A stretch of 64,000 nucleotides of DNA from Sphingomonas canadensis (GTDB lineage Bacteria; Pseudomonadota; Alphaproteobacteria; Sphingomonadales; Sphingomonadaceae), in NCBI RefSeq assembly GCF_026013525.1, contig NZ_JAPDRA010000003.1, forward strand, positions 62,001-126,000, in the 5' to 3' direction. Numbering within the stretch: position 1 is the stretch's first letter; each line of letters starts with the position of its first letter. Of the stretch, positions 40,474-48,770 are shown in pieces. A program made the translations under genes and the position numbers. Below the pieces are notes generated by a model, which did not search any database, was not told where the DNA came from, and saw only the letters and a list, made by a program, of their open reading frames with translations.

Positions 40474-42174
40474 TCACCATGCGCCGCCCCCGCCGCCGAA
40501 CCGGCCATGCTGCACCGGCCGGGCGCCGCGGCGCATCGCGAAGCCATCGTCGTCGCCGCGCCCGCGCCGCTCACCGAGGGGATCGGGCTTGGGCACGGAC
40601 TGATGGGCGATCATCTGCGGCTCGTTGAACGTCGCTGCGTTCGCCAGCGCCAGCGCAGGCGCGAAGTCGCCATGGCGCGGCAGGCCGTCAGTGCCCTCGT
40701 TCTTTTCGCCCTGCGGCACCATAGGGATCCCGCGCACGATGCGGATCATGCGCAGGTCGGAGACGAGGTTGTCGTTTGCGGGGATCGAGATGCGTCGATC
40801 TTCAAAGGCCGACTTCATCTTCGGCATCCACTCGGCATACCAGGCCTGACTGAGCTGAATTGCCTCGATCAGGCTCGGCCCGAACTCCTGCACTGCAGCC
40901 TCGCCCAGGTAGCCCCCGTTGCCGCCCGAATCGATCTTGCCACCCACGAAGCGCGGCAGGCGCTTGGTAACCCAGATCACTACCTGCTTCTGCTGCTCGT
41001 AGGGGACGTTGCGCATCTCGATCACGAACGGCGCCCGCCGCGTGAGGTCGGGCTCGATTGCGAGGGGGACATAGATCGACGCATCGCCGGTGCGCGCGAA
41101 GTCCTGGCCGAAGGCGTGCCGTAGATTCTGGTTGAGCGCGGCCAGCTCGGGCGCGATCTCCTGATCCAGCCAGGACTGGACATAGTCTTCGCGCTTATGC
41201 AGCGGCTGCAGCTCGAAGCCGGGCGGGCAACTCAGCGTGAACACCTTATCCGGCGGTACGCTGCATGCTTCGATCAACATCCGACTGAGATAGACGCCGC
41301 TGCCTTGGGCGGGGATGCAGTCCAGCTCCTCGGCCGCATTGGCGCGATGAGCCTTGCGCACCATCTCTCGCCAGGCTGCCTCGCCCTCGGCCGTCCACTG
41401 GATGCCGCGGCGCAGGCACACGCGCTCGTAGAGCCCGTCGCGCGCCGCATCGTCGAACGTGCATCGAACGACCTTTGCGGCCGCCCCATATTCGCCCTTG
41501 CGGATGTCCTGGATGAACAGGTTGAACGGATTGTCAGCGCCGTTGTGGGTGGAGATCACGAGTATCTTCCCGCCCCAGATCAGGAACGCCATTGCCGCCT
41601 TCAGCAGGCCTTCGGCGTCGTCGTGGAAAGCGAACTCGTCGAGGATGATCCAGCCCTGACGACCGCGCAGTGACCGCGGCCGGCTGGAGAGCGCGCAGAT
41701 CTCGAAGCCCGAGGCGAAGCGGATGCGGAATGCCTGGATGAACTTATCCTCGGCGCCATCGGTGCCGGCATCGTGGAACAGGAACTCGCCCACCTCACTG
41801 CAGGCCGGCATGAACGCCCGCGCCCACATGGCACAGGTGTCGATGAACTCGCGCGCCATATCGAGGTTGTAGCCGATGTAGAGCACATCCATCCCGCCGG
41901 CGTTGACCGCCGCCCCGGCCGTAAGCACGCCTTGCCCCGCGACCGCCCAGGTAGCTCCCGTGCGCCGGCCCTTATCGGCACCGACGATCGAATAAGTGGA
42001 GCATGCCGACAGCAGCTCCTTCTGGAAGGTCATCAGAACATCGGGGAGTGCTTTGCCGAGCAGATAGTCCGGGAGCTGCTGCATCGATGCCGCGCGATAG
42101 GCTGCCCATTCTTCTTGGCTGACGGGCACGCCTTCGTCGAGCATGCGTTCGAGCTGACCGGTCGAGAGAGCCAT
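40474..42174 (-). CDS. Terminase large subunit (Mu gp28)
   Basis: 566 residues. The ATPase half has a degenerate Walker A (VGADKGRRTGATW) and a clear Walker B (GWIILDEFAFHDDAEG) followed by a C-motif (ILVISTHNG). The nuclease half carries Asp residues in IYVPLAIEPD, FVGGKIDSGGNG and the C-terminal DGLPRHGDFA. It packages DNA headful-wise after transposition. GC slightly lower than neighbours. The start shares a base with the previous stop (TGATG). Confidence 0.93.
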   Translation of the reverse strand: MALSTGQLERMLDEGVPVSQEEWAAYRAASMQQLPDYLLGKALPDVLMTFQKELLSACSTYSIVGADKGRRTGATWAVAGQGVLTAGAAVNAGGMDVLYIGYNLDMAREFIDTCAMWARAFMPACSEVGEFLFHDAGTDGAEDKFIQAFRIRFASGFEICALSSRPRSLRGRQGWIILDEFAFHDDAEGLLKAAMAFLIWGGKILVISTHNGADNPFNLFIQDIRKGEYGAAAKVVRCTFDDAARDGLYERVCLRRGIQWTAEGEAAWREMVRKAHRANAAEELDCIPAQGSGVYLSRMLIEACSVPPDKVFTLSCPPGFELQPLHKREDYVQSWLDQEIAPELAALNQNLRHAFGQDFARTGDASIYVPLAIEPDLTRRAPFVIEMRNVPYEQQKQVVIWVTKRLPRFVGGKIDSGGNGGYLGEAAVQEFGPSLIEAIQLSQAWYAEWMPKMKSAFEDRRISIPANDNLVSDLRMIRIVRGIPMVPQGEKNEGTDGLPRHGDFAPALALANAATFNEPQMIAHQSVPKPDPLGERRGRGDDDGFAMRRGARPVQHGRFGGGGGAW

Positions 42175-42743
42175 CAGGCCGCAATCCCCATGATGCGGCG
42201 CTTGATCTCGTCGACGGTCTCGCGCGTGAGCCCGGCGGGCACGTCCTTCGCGACGGCATCGACCGCTTTGGCTGCAGCTCTCGCCGTCTCCTGACGCACC
42301 TTGAAGATCATCTCCGCGTTGGTCTTCCGCGCGCTCGCCAGCGACTGGATGGTGCGGCCCAGGAACATCGCGTCCTCGGGGCCGAAGGTCACCGGCTGGC
42401 CGTCGCCTTCGTCGTTGGTGGCGGTCACCAGGCGCAGGATCATCGCGTGCAGCAGCTCGATATTCAGGTCCGCCACGCGGTCCTCGGGCGCGTCGCCCAC
42501 CTGTTCGATCAGCGCCTTCGCCATCTCGCGGCTGTGGCGGAGCTGCGCGCCGACTTCCTCGATCGACTTGACGTGACGGCCCAGCGCGCTGCGCGATATC
42601 TCGCCCTGGCCCAGCTCGCGCAGCTTCGTGAGGATCTCGTCGATCGTCCAGCCGAAGTCGATGCGCAGATCCGCGATCATCTTCTTGATCTCGGGATCGA
42701 GCCGGTCAACCGTCGATCGCCGGCGCCGGCCGGGCGCGCGCAT
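42174..42743 (-). CDS. DUF3486 small terminase-type protein (Mu gp27)
   Basis: 189 residues. RRRRSTVDRLDPEIKKMIADLR and a helix-turn-helix (TIDEILTKLRELGQGEISRSALGRHV) are the DUF3486 signature; the remainder is helical. It precedes the large terminase and probably recognises the packaging start. The ATG at 42743 follows the gp26 stop by two bases. Confidence 0.9.
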   Translation of the reverse strand: MRAPGRRRRSTVDRLDPEIKKMIADLRIDFGWTIDEILTKLRELGQGEISRSALGRHVKSIEEVGAQLRHSREMAKALIEQVGDAPEDRVADLNIELLHAMILRLVTATNDEGDGQPVTFGPEDAMFLGRTIQSLASARKTNAEMIFKVRQETARAAAKAVDAVAKDVPAGLTRETVDEIKRRIMGIAA

Positions 42744-42745
42744 CG

Positions 42746-43048
42746 TCAAAGCCCCGCGTGCGGGCTGGCGATGCCGCCGATCGCGGCGTGGCCCGCCGCC
42801 GCCATGCGCCCGCGCTCGGTGATCCGCGCCACCATCACGGTGTCGCGCACCATCTCCACCGTGGCGCAATCGCGCTCCGCCAGCTCGCGCATCAGGCGGC
42901 GGATCGCGGGCTGGTCCATGTACTGGACGTGGCCGATCGCGCGCATCGCGGTCAGCAGCGTCGAATCGTTGCCCTGGCCGCCGTCCTCGATCAGCAGCTT
43001 CAGGATGGCGAGGCGCCGGATGGCGTCGGTTTCCTCGGCGTAGTTCAT
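42746..43048 (-). CDS. Mu gp26-like winged-helix protein
   Basis: 100 residues, reading as a small winged helix (RLAILKLLIEDGGQGNDSTLLTAM, QPAIRRLMRELAERDCATVE, VMVARITERGRMAA). Members of this group sit before the DUF3486 gene in Mu-like phages. Probably DNA-binding; exact role unknown. Overlaps gp25 by 4 bases. Confidence 0.8.
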   Translation of the reverse strand: MNYAEETDAIRRLAILKLLIEDGGQGNDSTLLTAMRAIGHVQYMDQPAIRRLMRELAERDCATVEMVRDTVMVARITERGRMAAAGHAAIGGIASPHAGL

Positions 43049-43452
43049 TCGCTCAGCGCCTTCTGCATCAGGATATGGTCCATGCGCTGCATCATCTGTT
43101 CGGTGCGGTGCGTGGCGGCGGCAATCCCGTCGATCTTCGCCTGGAGCGTCTCGCCCTGGCCGCGGATGCGCTCCTCCATCGCCAGCAGCCGCCCCTCCAG
43201 CCCGGTCAGCGCCGCGGCGGAGGCGCCTTCCTTCTCGACGCGCTTCAGCTCCACGCGCAGCTCGGCCACGTCGGCGCTGGATGCCTTGCTCTCGATCTCG
43301 GTCTTGATGCCGCGCACCTCGGCGAACAGCTTGTTGATCTGCCGCGAAAGGCTGCCGGTGCTCTCCGGGTTGCGCTGGCCGGATCGCAGGATGGCGAACA
43401 CCACCATGCCCACGATCACGCCCGCCACCATGAGCTGAAGCCAGTCACTCAT
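43045..43452 (-). CDS. DUF2730 protein (Mu gp25)
   Basis: 135 residues. One N-terminal membrane helix (LQLMVAGVIVGMVVFAIL) followed by a long coiled coil (SSADVAELRVELKRVEKEG). Matches DUF2730, the Mu gp25 family. It may belong to the lysis or head region; role unknown. Confidence 0.85.
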   Translation of the reverse strand: MSDWLQLMVAGVIVGMVVFAILRSGQRNPESTGSLSRQINKLFAEVRGIKTEIESKASSADVAELRVELKRVEKEGASAAALTGLEGRLLAMEERIRGQGETLQAKIDGIAAATHRTEQMMQRMDHILMQKALSE

Positions 43453-43945
43453 CCGCCTTGTCCTTTCCCCCGCCGCCCGCGCGCGCGGCGGCCCATTCGA
43501 TGAAGGCGCCGGTCACGCGCCGGATGCCGCCCAGCACCTGCTCCGCCAGCAGTTGCGCCACGGCCAGGCCGCTCCAGCCCAGGCCGATGCCCCAGCCCAT
43601 GGCGACCAGCGGCAGCAGCGCCTTGCCCGCCACCGCGCTGCACGCCACCACCAGCGCCAGCTCGATCCCGATCAGCGAAACCCACAGCGCGGCCGTGCGC
43701 CTGGCGCCGATCGGCGCGGCCGGCGCCGGGGCCATCAGCAGCCCCAGCACCACGCCCAGCACCCCCAGCCCGGCCGAAAGCACGGGCACGCTCACGCCGA
43801 ACACGATCACCAGCTCCGGCCCCGGCACCACGACGAAGCTTCCCGCCGAGCTGAGCGCCACCGCCACCGGCGGCGCCATCGGCCCCAGATCGTCGCGCGC
43901 GCGATCGAGCGCGAGGGTGAGCAGCGGCACCATCAGAGCGGCCAT
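43445..43945 (-). CDS. Phage membrane protein, holin candidate
   Basis: About 166 residues with three to four hydrophobic segments (VVVPGPELVIVFGVSVPVLSAG, LGVVLGLLMAPAPAAPIG, SLIGIELALVVACSAVAG, LVAMGWGIGLGWSGLAVAQLL) and a charged C-terminus (GGGGKDKADE). It lies near the lysis genes and has the size of a class I holin. ATG at 43933 shares a base with the preceding stop (TGATG) and is an alternative start. No family recognised. Confidence 0.55.
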   Translation of the reverse strand: MAALMVPLLTLALDRARDDLGPMAPPVAVALSSAGSFVVVPGPELVIVFGVSVPVLSAGLGVLGVVLGLLMAPAPAAPIGARRTAALWVSLIGIELALVVACSAVAGKALLPLVAMGWGIGLGWSGLAVAQLLAEQVLGGIRRVTGAFIEWAAARAGGGGKDKADE

Positions 43946-44121
43946 CCTATCGATAGGACAACCAGCGCCATGCCTGCGGTCAGAAATATCCATGCCAGCC
44001 GCCACCAGCGTTTCGACAAGCGATCATCCGTTGCATTGAGACTGCCGACAAATAGGGCGATCCCGCAGGTGATAAGCACCCACGCCGCGGCTAGCGCCAT
44101 CAGATGCACGACCGCGCTCAT
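43933..44121 (-). CDS. Small two-TM protein, holin-like
   Basis: 62 residues with two membrane helices (VHLMALAAAWVLITCGIALFVG and AWIFLTAGMALVVLSIGW) joined by a basic loop (LSKRWWR). The hairpin is the layout of class II holins or antiholins. It is coupled at both ends by 4-base or overlapping junctions to neighbours. Confidence 0.55.
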   Translation of the reverse strand: MSAVVHLMALAAAWVLITCGIALFVGSLNATDDRLSKRWWRLAWIFLTAGMALVVLSIGWPL

Positions 44122-44846
44122 ATCGTGATGCCCACGGACGCGGCGATCACTTGCGACCAGGCGTGGAAGGCGGTGCGCTCATCGGATGTCAGCACGCGGT
44201 TCCATCCGGCCGCGAGCACCTGATCGTTCACCCCATTGAAGCTGGTGGCGGTATATCCGCCACCGATGCGCACATGCTGGCCGTTGACGAGGCGCGTATA
44301 CCCGCTTCCGCCCGCGGTCGGCGTGCCAACGGTAGCCGCGGTGACGTTGGCAGCGCACACCTCCGTATCGTCCGCCCAGGCCATGCGCAGCCCCCAGTTC
44401 GCGGGGGTGTCGCTGATCACACAAGTGCGGGTGACCGGCGTGCCGTTGGTATAGCGCGCCGCCGCGGTCAATTGCGCGTTCGAACTGGCATAGAGCGAAC
44501 ATCCGGTCAGCGTCGTCTCGCCGAAATTGCCGACGAAGATAGGCCGCCCGGTGCCGCTCAGCGATCCGGCGGCCGATTTGCAGACGGTGGCATAGGTCAT
44601 CGCCGCCGCTTCGTTCAGCGCGGTGACGAGCTGCTTGGTCACGCCCTGGAACGACAGATACCCGGCGCCGTCATCCGGCGTTCCCACCACGCTCGCGTCT
44701 ACCTGCCCGGCGGCCCGGTTCTTCGCCGCGCGCGCCACCGTGTCGGTGCAGAGGTGCAGGAACACCAGCCCATCATTCAGCGTGCCGGGAAGGACAAGCT
44801 CGTCCGCAGCATACAGGATGGTGTCATCGTTGACGATCAGGTCCAT
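44118..44846 (-). CDS. Phage structural protein, LamG/concanavalin-like
   Basis: 242 residues, beta-rich with Gly/Ala/Thr strands, NDQVLAAGWNRVLTSDERTAFHAWSQ at the C-terminus resembling phage proteins that describe a LamG-like jelly roll. Four cysteines. Its location next to the SGNH fibre-like gene suggests a virion-surface or fibre-associated role. Family not firmly recognised. Confidence 0.5.
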   Translation of the reverse strand: MDLIVNDDTILYAADELVLPGTLNDGLVFLHLCTDTVARAAKNRAAGQVDASVVGTPDDGAGYLSFQGVTKQLVTALNEAAAMTYATVCKSAAGSLSGTGRPIFVGNFGETTLTGCSLYASSNAQLTAAARYTNGTPVTRTCVISDTPANWGLRMAWADDTEVCAANVTAATVGTPTAGGSGYTRLVNGQHVRIGGGYTATSFNGVNDQVLAAGWNRVLTSDERTAFHAWSQVIAASVGITI

Positions 44847-44849
44847 GCG

Positions 44850-46739
44850 TCAGAACTCCAGGAAGCGGTGCGAAAGCTCGCGGCCGAGGCGATAGGCGCC
44901 GATGTTGTTGAGGTGCAGGCTGTCGGTCCACATGCCCGCGCCGTTCTCGCTGGCGTAGGAGCCCCACAGATCGTGCATGTTCAGGAACTCGTGGCCGCCC
45001 GCGATGCAGAAGTCATAGATCGCGTCGCGATATGCGCTCTGCGCGGTCACCACCGTTCCGCCCGAAAGTGCCGGGGCCACGAAGATAAAGCCCGTGTCCG
45101 CGTTCGCGGCGCGATAGGCGGTCACCAGATCGCCCAGCGCCGCAACCAGCAGCTCGGGCGTGGTGCCCGAACGCCGGTAATCGTTGGTGCTCATGATCAC
45201 GATCACCGCGTCGATCGATCCGATGGACGTCGCGATCGGCTGGATATAGCTGCTGGCGAAAGTGGCCAGCATCGTGCCATCCAGCCCGCCATTGCCCATC
45301 TTGAGCATCTCGACGCCCACACCTGCGGCTTTCGAGGCATGCGCGCCATAGATCACCACCGTGCCCGCGTTGCCGGTGCAATCGATGTCGAACCCGTGCG
45401 TGCCCGCGGAAAGGCCGCTGATCGTCACCGCGGCCAGCGCATCGGTGCCGCCGCCGGTAACCGTGGTCCACGATCCGCCATCGACGCGCCAGCGGAACGT
45501 GCCCGTGGTGTCCTTGTAGAAAATCTTGAAGCTGTCGCACGGCACCGCGCCATAGCTCAGCGTGGCGCTGGTCCCCGTGGTGCTGATCCGCATTCCATCC
45601 GGCGCGCAGCCGTTGGTGCCGGGCGCGCCATCGGCCGATGCGTCATAGCTGGTCCAGCCCGACTTCGAAAACGTCACGCTGTCAAGCGTATAGGGGCCGC
45701 CCGACTGGTTCTGGACCGACAGCCAGGCGCCCCCGGCATCGCCATAGAGCGTGCGCAGCCAGGTGGCGAGTTGCTGGGGGATGGCCACATATTCGGTCCA
45801 GCTATCCCCGGTCACCGCGATCCGCGCCCGGCCCGCGCCCGATTGCAGGATCTTGGCGAGCTTGCCACGCAGCGCATGCAGCCCGCGCCCGTCCGTGTGC
45901 GTGGGCAGCGAGGAAGCGGCGGGCGATGCCTTGGGCGCGAAGCCCGCGGCCGCTACCGCCTCCGCCACCTGATCGCTCAGGCCAACGAGCGCGCCGGTCT
46001 TGTCGATCTTGAACAGAACGAAACCCAGCCGGTTGACGACGCGGAAGACATAGTCGTCGCCCGGCTCGAACGAACTGATCCCGGCGCCGTTCGCGGCAAG
46101 CAGGCTGCCGCCATCCCCCGCCAGATCCCACTGGCCGAACGGCCCCCGCAGCGAGAACCCGTCCGCCGTCTGCCACAGGCTGAACATCACGAAGCCCGCC
46201 CGGTTGCGGATCGCGAACATCCGCCGCTCGGCTGCATCGGGCACAGCTTCGTTGACGAAGGCATCCGAGAATTCGGCGGCCGTTTCCGCCGCGGAGGCGG
46301 CGGCCACAACCGCCCCGGCTTCCGCCGCCACCGCCGTATCCTTCGCCGCCAGGATGGTGGCGCCGGCGGCAACCACCGCCTCGGCGCCTTCCTGCGCGGC
46401 CACCATGTCCACGCGCACGTCTTCCAGCTCGGCGATCTTCGCGTCGGCCTGGGCCGCCTTGGTCGCGGTCAGCGCGTCCCCTGCGACGCGCGCCGCGGTC
46501 TCGTCCGCGATCTGGTCGGCAAGCTCCTGATCCGCCGTCGCGCGCGCATCGGTCTCGGCATTCAGCGCCGTGGTCAGCGCGGCGTCGGCCGCCTGGCGCG
46601 CGGTCACCTCCGCCGCCACGGCCGCGCCCGCGCTGGTGGCGTTGGCCGCCACCTGCGTTTCCAGCGCGGTGATCGCCGTCTCGGCCTCGGCCAGGCGCAC
46701 GGCATCGGCGCCGGGCGTCGGGGAATCGAATACGCTCAC
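44850..46739 (-). CDS. Fibre-like protein with SGNH hydrolase domain
   Basis: 629 residues. An N-terminal Ala-rich coiled coil (residues about 10-190, AETAITALETQVAANA repeats) precedes two short beta modules (AIRNRAGFVMFSLWQTADGF and VVNRLGFVLFKIDKTG). A C-terminal SGNH/GDSL hydrolase has block I ARIAVTGDSWTEY (about 310), block III IVIMSTNDYR (about 516), and the DxxH dyad in WTDSLHLNNIG (about 606). It likely deacetylates or trims a host surface glycan. The GTG start at 46739 overlaps the spanin stop as GTGA. Confidence 0.8.
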   Translation of the reverse strand: MSVFDSPTPGADAVRLAEAETAITALETQVAANATSAGAAVAAEVTARQAADAALTTALNAETDARATADQELADQIADETAARVAGDALTATKAAQADAKIAELEDVRVDMVAAQEGAEAVVAAGATILAAKDTAVAAEAGAVVAAASAAETAAEFSDAFVNEAVPDAAERRMFAIRNRAGFVMFSLWQTADGFSLRGPFGQWDLAGDGGSLLAANGAGISSFEPGDDYVFRVVNRLGFVLFKIDKTGALVGLSDQVAEAVAAAGFAPKASPAASSLPTHTDGRGLHALRGKLAKILQSGAGRARIAVTGDSWTEYVAIPQQLATWLRTLYGDAGGAWLSVQNQSGGPYTLDSVTFSKSGWTSYDASADGAPGTNGCAPDGMRISTTGTSATLSYGAVPCDSFKIFYKDTTGTFRWRVDGGSWTTVTGGGTDALAAVTISGLSAGTHGFDIDCTGNAGTVVIYGAHASKAAGVGVEMLKMGNGGLDGTMLATFASSYIQPIATSIGSIDAVIVIMSTNDYRRSGTTPELLVAALGDLVTAYRAANADTGFIFVAPALSGGTVVTAQSAYRDAIYDFCIAGGHEFLNMHDLWGSYASENGAGMWTDSLHLNNIGAYRLGRELSHRFLEF

Positions 46740-47062
46740 CGGCCGGCTTCCGGGCAGGGCGGATAGCCGAACCAGATGCGCAGCCAGCAGAGCTGGGCGT
46801 CGCGATCGTCCAGGTCCTTCGCCTGGCCGGCGATCACCTCGGCGATCTGCGCATCGCTCCAGCAGCGCTGCGCCGGATCGTCGGGGCACGGCACCGCAGG
46901 CGCTGGGATCGGCGTGCGCGCGGGCGGCGTGACGCGCTCGATCGCGGGGCGGCTACCGGCGCTCAGCGGCGCGCTGCTGCCGCTCCCGCAGCTCGCGCAG
47001 AGCAGCATTGCTGGCAGGGCCGCCAGCACGGCCGGCAGCTTCCGGGTTCGCCTCGATCGCAT
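46736..47062 (-). CDS. Outer-membrane spanin (Rz1-like lipoprotein), overlapping Rz
   Basis: 108 residues starting inside the Rz-like gene in another frame. A lipoprotein signal with lipobox (PAMLLCASCGSGS) is followed by a Pro-rich segment (VTPPARTPIPAPAVPCPDD), the normal features of o-spanins. It extends past the Rz stop. With the inner spanin it should fuse inner and outer membranes at lysis. Confidence 0.8.
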   Translation of the reverse strand: MRSRRTRKLPAVLAALPAMLLCASCGSGSSAPLSAGSRPAIERVTPPARTPIPAPAVPCPDDPAQRCWSDAQIAEVIAGQAKDLDDRDAQLCWLRIWFGYPPCPEAGR

Positions 47063-47348
47063 TCTCGATTGCTCCTTGCAGGTTGGCCTGGGCCGCCTCG
47101 GCCTGTTGGTCGCGGCGGAGCTGGTCGCCGTCCGCCTCGCCGATCCGCTCGATCTGTTCCTGGCGCTGGTCCGCCGCCTGGCGCGCGTCGTGCGCGCCGG
47201 TGATCGCGCGCAGCGCCAGCGCGACGGCCAGCCAGGCGAGCAGCGCGGCGGCGATCGCCAGCAGCGCCCAGGCGATCGGCCGCGCCCATGCGGCGGGCAC
47301 GTTGCGCCGCACCAGCGCGGCGGCGATCCAGGCGGCGGCGGCCACCAT
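46953..47348 (-). CDS. Inner-membrane spanin (Rz-like)
   Basis: 131 residues. One N-terminal membrane helix (PIAWALLAIAAALLAWLAVALAL) then a long Gln/Glu/Arg-rich periplasmic coiled coil (RQAADQRQEQIERIGEADGD). Lies one base after the endolysin stop and contains the start of the lipoprotein spanin in another frame, the classical Rz/Rz1 layout. Confidence 0.82.
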   Translation of the reverse strand: MVAAAAWIAAALVRRNVPAAWARPIAWALLAIAAALLAWLAVALALRAITGAHDARQAADQRQEQIERIGEADGDQLRRDQQAEAAQANLQGAIENAIEANPEAAGRAGGPASNAALRELRERQQRAAERR

Positions 47349-47349
47349 G

Positions 47350-47976
47350 TCACACCTCCCCGAACGTCACGGCGCCCAGGCACGCGAGCAGCTTCTTGCC
47401 CGGGCAGGCCGTGGCCTTGATGTCGCAATGGGCGAACACGGCGCGGCCCGTCTCCGGCGGCGGGCGGCGGCTGCCCAGCCGGCGCATCGGCACGAAGCGG
47501 CGGTAATCGGGGTGCGAGGCATCGGTGCGCAGCCATCCCAGGAAGGCCGACAGCATCGGCATGCGCGCGGCGATTTCCGCCTGCGCGACCGCGCCGTTCT
47601 CGAAATCGCCAGCGAAGGCGATGCCGATCCCCGATCCGTTATAGCCCACCGAATGCGCGCCGCTGCGGTCCTCGCCGCGCCCCTCGCATATCGCCAGCCC
47701 GCCGCCCGCCATCAGGAAGGCGACGAAGCTGTAGGGCACGTCCAGCCCCAGGTCAGGCCGCGCGCGCTGGAGCGAGCGCATCATCGCGAAGATCTCCGCC
47801 TCGCCCTCCCACAGGTTCGGCGTGGCGTCGCGATCGGGCATTACCGTGTGGTGGATGAACACGCTGGTCCACGCCTCGCGCGATACCGCATGGCCCAGCC
47901 GGGGCAGCCGCGCGTCGGCGCCCCAGGCGCTGCGCGGATACAGCCTCAGGCCGGGCGCGATGGCGATGCCGCCCAT
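47350..47976 (-). CDS. Endolysin, N-acetylmuramoyl-L-alanine amidase (Amidase_2)
   Basis: 208 residues with PGRP/amidase-2 zinc-ligand motifs: SVFIHHTVMP (first His), RSGAHSVGYNGSGIGIAFAGDF, and VFAHCDIKATACPG (second His and Cys). It cleaves the amide bond between muramic acid and the stem peptide. No signal peptide, so it depends on a holin. Mu itself uses a different lysozyme, so the lysis gene has been exchanged. The ATG at 47976 is preferred to a TTG at 47994. Confidence 0.92.
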   Translation of the reverse strand: MGGIAIAPGLRLYPRSAWGADARLPRLGHAVSREAWTSVFIHHTVMPDRDATPNLWEGEAEIFAMMRSLQRARPDLGLDVPYSFVAFLMAGGGLAICEGRGEDRSGAHSVGYNGSGIGIAFAGDFENGAVAQAEIAARMPMLSAFLGWLRTDASHPDYRRFVPMRRLGSRRPPPETGRAVFAHCDIKATACPGKKLLACLGAVTFGEV

Positions 47977-48039
47977 CACGCGGCCCCGCCGCAATTGCCC
48001 GCCGCCGCGGGCCGGTCTAGGATGCAGGAATCGCCGGTG

Positions 48040-48101
48040 CTCATGGGCGATTCTATGGGCCGGGCGGGACCGGTCCTCTAACCTGACATATGTCAGGTGG
48101 G
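48040..48101 (-). promoter_or_regulatory. Candidate late promoter Plys with activator palindrome
   Basis: The palindrome ACCTGACATATGTCAGGT (48081-48098) lies between the Mor/C-type gene and the endolysin. Downstream on the minus strand a -10-like TAGAAT (5 of 6 to consensus) occurs about 26 bases from the palindrome, again without a -35. The position equals Mu Plys, directly after gene C. Confidence 0.72.
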
Positions 48102-48108
48102 CCGAACC

Positions 48109-48507
48109 TCAGGCGGGATCGCCGCCGAACAGGTCCAGTTGGTCGCCCGCCGTCCGCGCCGCCGCGATCATGCGGTACAGGTGCCGCTCCGTATAGTCAT
48201 AGGCCAGCGCGATCTGCGCCAATGTCATGCCGTCGGGCGGGTTCAGCGCGGCGTCCAGCGCGCGCTGGCGCCGCGCATGCGCCTTGGGCAGGTCCAGGTA
48301 GCGCAGGTGGAAATATTCGGAGAGGCGCGTCGCGGCGCGCAGCCCGATCACCACGGCGATCTCGTGGTTGGCCGGCATAAGCTTGGGGACATAGACCTTC
48401 GATCCGCCCAGCCGCTCGATCAGCTTGTCGACGTTCGCCTGGCCGATGACGGCGGCGATCTCGTCGAGCAGCTCGCGGCGCTCGTTGGCGGGGCGATGCA
48501 CGTTCAT
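48109..48507 (-). CDS. Mor/C-family late transcription activator
   Basis: 132 residues. The N-terminal dimerisation part (LLDEIAAVIGQANVDKLIERLGGSKVYVP) and the C-terminal helix-turn-helix (MTLAQIALAYDYTERHLYRMI) match the Mor/C family of Mu, which bind palindromes at about -40 and recruit RNA polymerase. Only one family member is seen here, whereas Mu has both Mor and C. The palindrome at 48081-48098 is 10 bases beyond its stop. The start overlaps the previous gene as ATGA. Confidence 0.88.
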   Translation of the reverse strand: MNVHRPANERRELLDEIAAVIGQANVDKLIERLGGSKVYVPKLMPANHEIAVVIGLRAATRLSEYFHLRYLDLPKAHARRQRALDAALNPPDGMTLAQIALAYDYTERHLYRMIAAARTAGDQLDLFGGDPA

Positions 48508-48770
48508 CCGGCCGCGCGCGCCCTGCGGCGCCGGATCGCGCGGGCGCGGCGGCTGGCGGAATGATCCGGCACGATGGTGGTCACCGTCCCGCCGCGCACC
48601 CGGTACAGCCAGCCATCCAGCCGGATCGCATATTCCTCGGCGTCCAGCGCCTCCGCCGCCTCCGCCGCGCGCGCCAGCCGTTCGGCCAGCGCCTCGCGCA
48701 GCGCGGGCACGTCGATGCCCTGCACGCGCTCCAAGTAGCGCAGCATGAAGTGATCGGAGACCCGGATCAC
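48504..48770 (-). CDS. Small phage protein upstream of the activator
   Basis: 88 residues from a GTG at 48770 that overlaps the previous stop as GTGA. IRVSDHFMLRYLERVQGIDVPALREAL and YAIRLDGWLYRVRGGTVTTIV suggest a small alpha/beta fold. Its sequence pattern recurs in phage early regions but I cannot assign a function. The Arg/Ala-rich C-terminus (SRRARAIRRRRARAAG) could bind nucleic acid. Confidence 0.6.
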   Translation of the reverse strand: MIRVSDHFMLRYLERVQGIDVPALREALAERLARAAEAAEALDAEEYAIRLDGWLYRVRGGTVTTIVPDHSASRRARAIRRRRARAAG

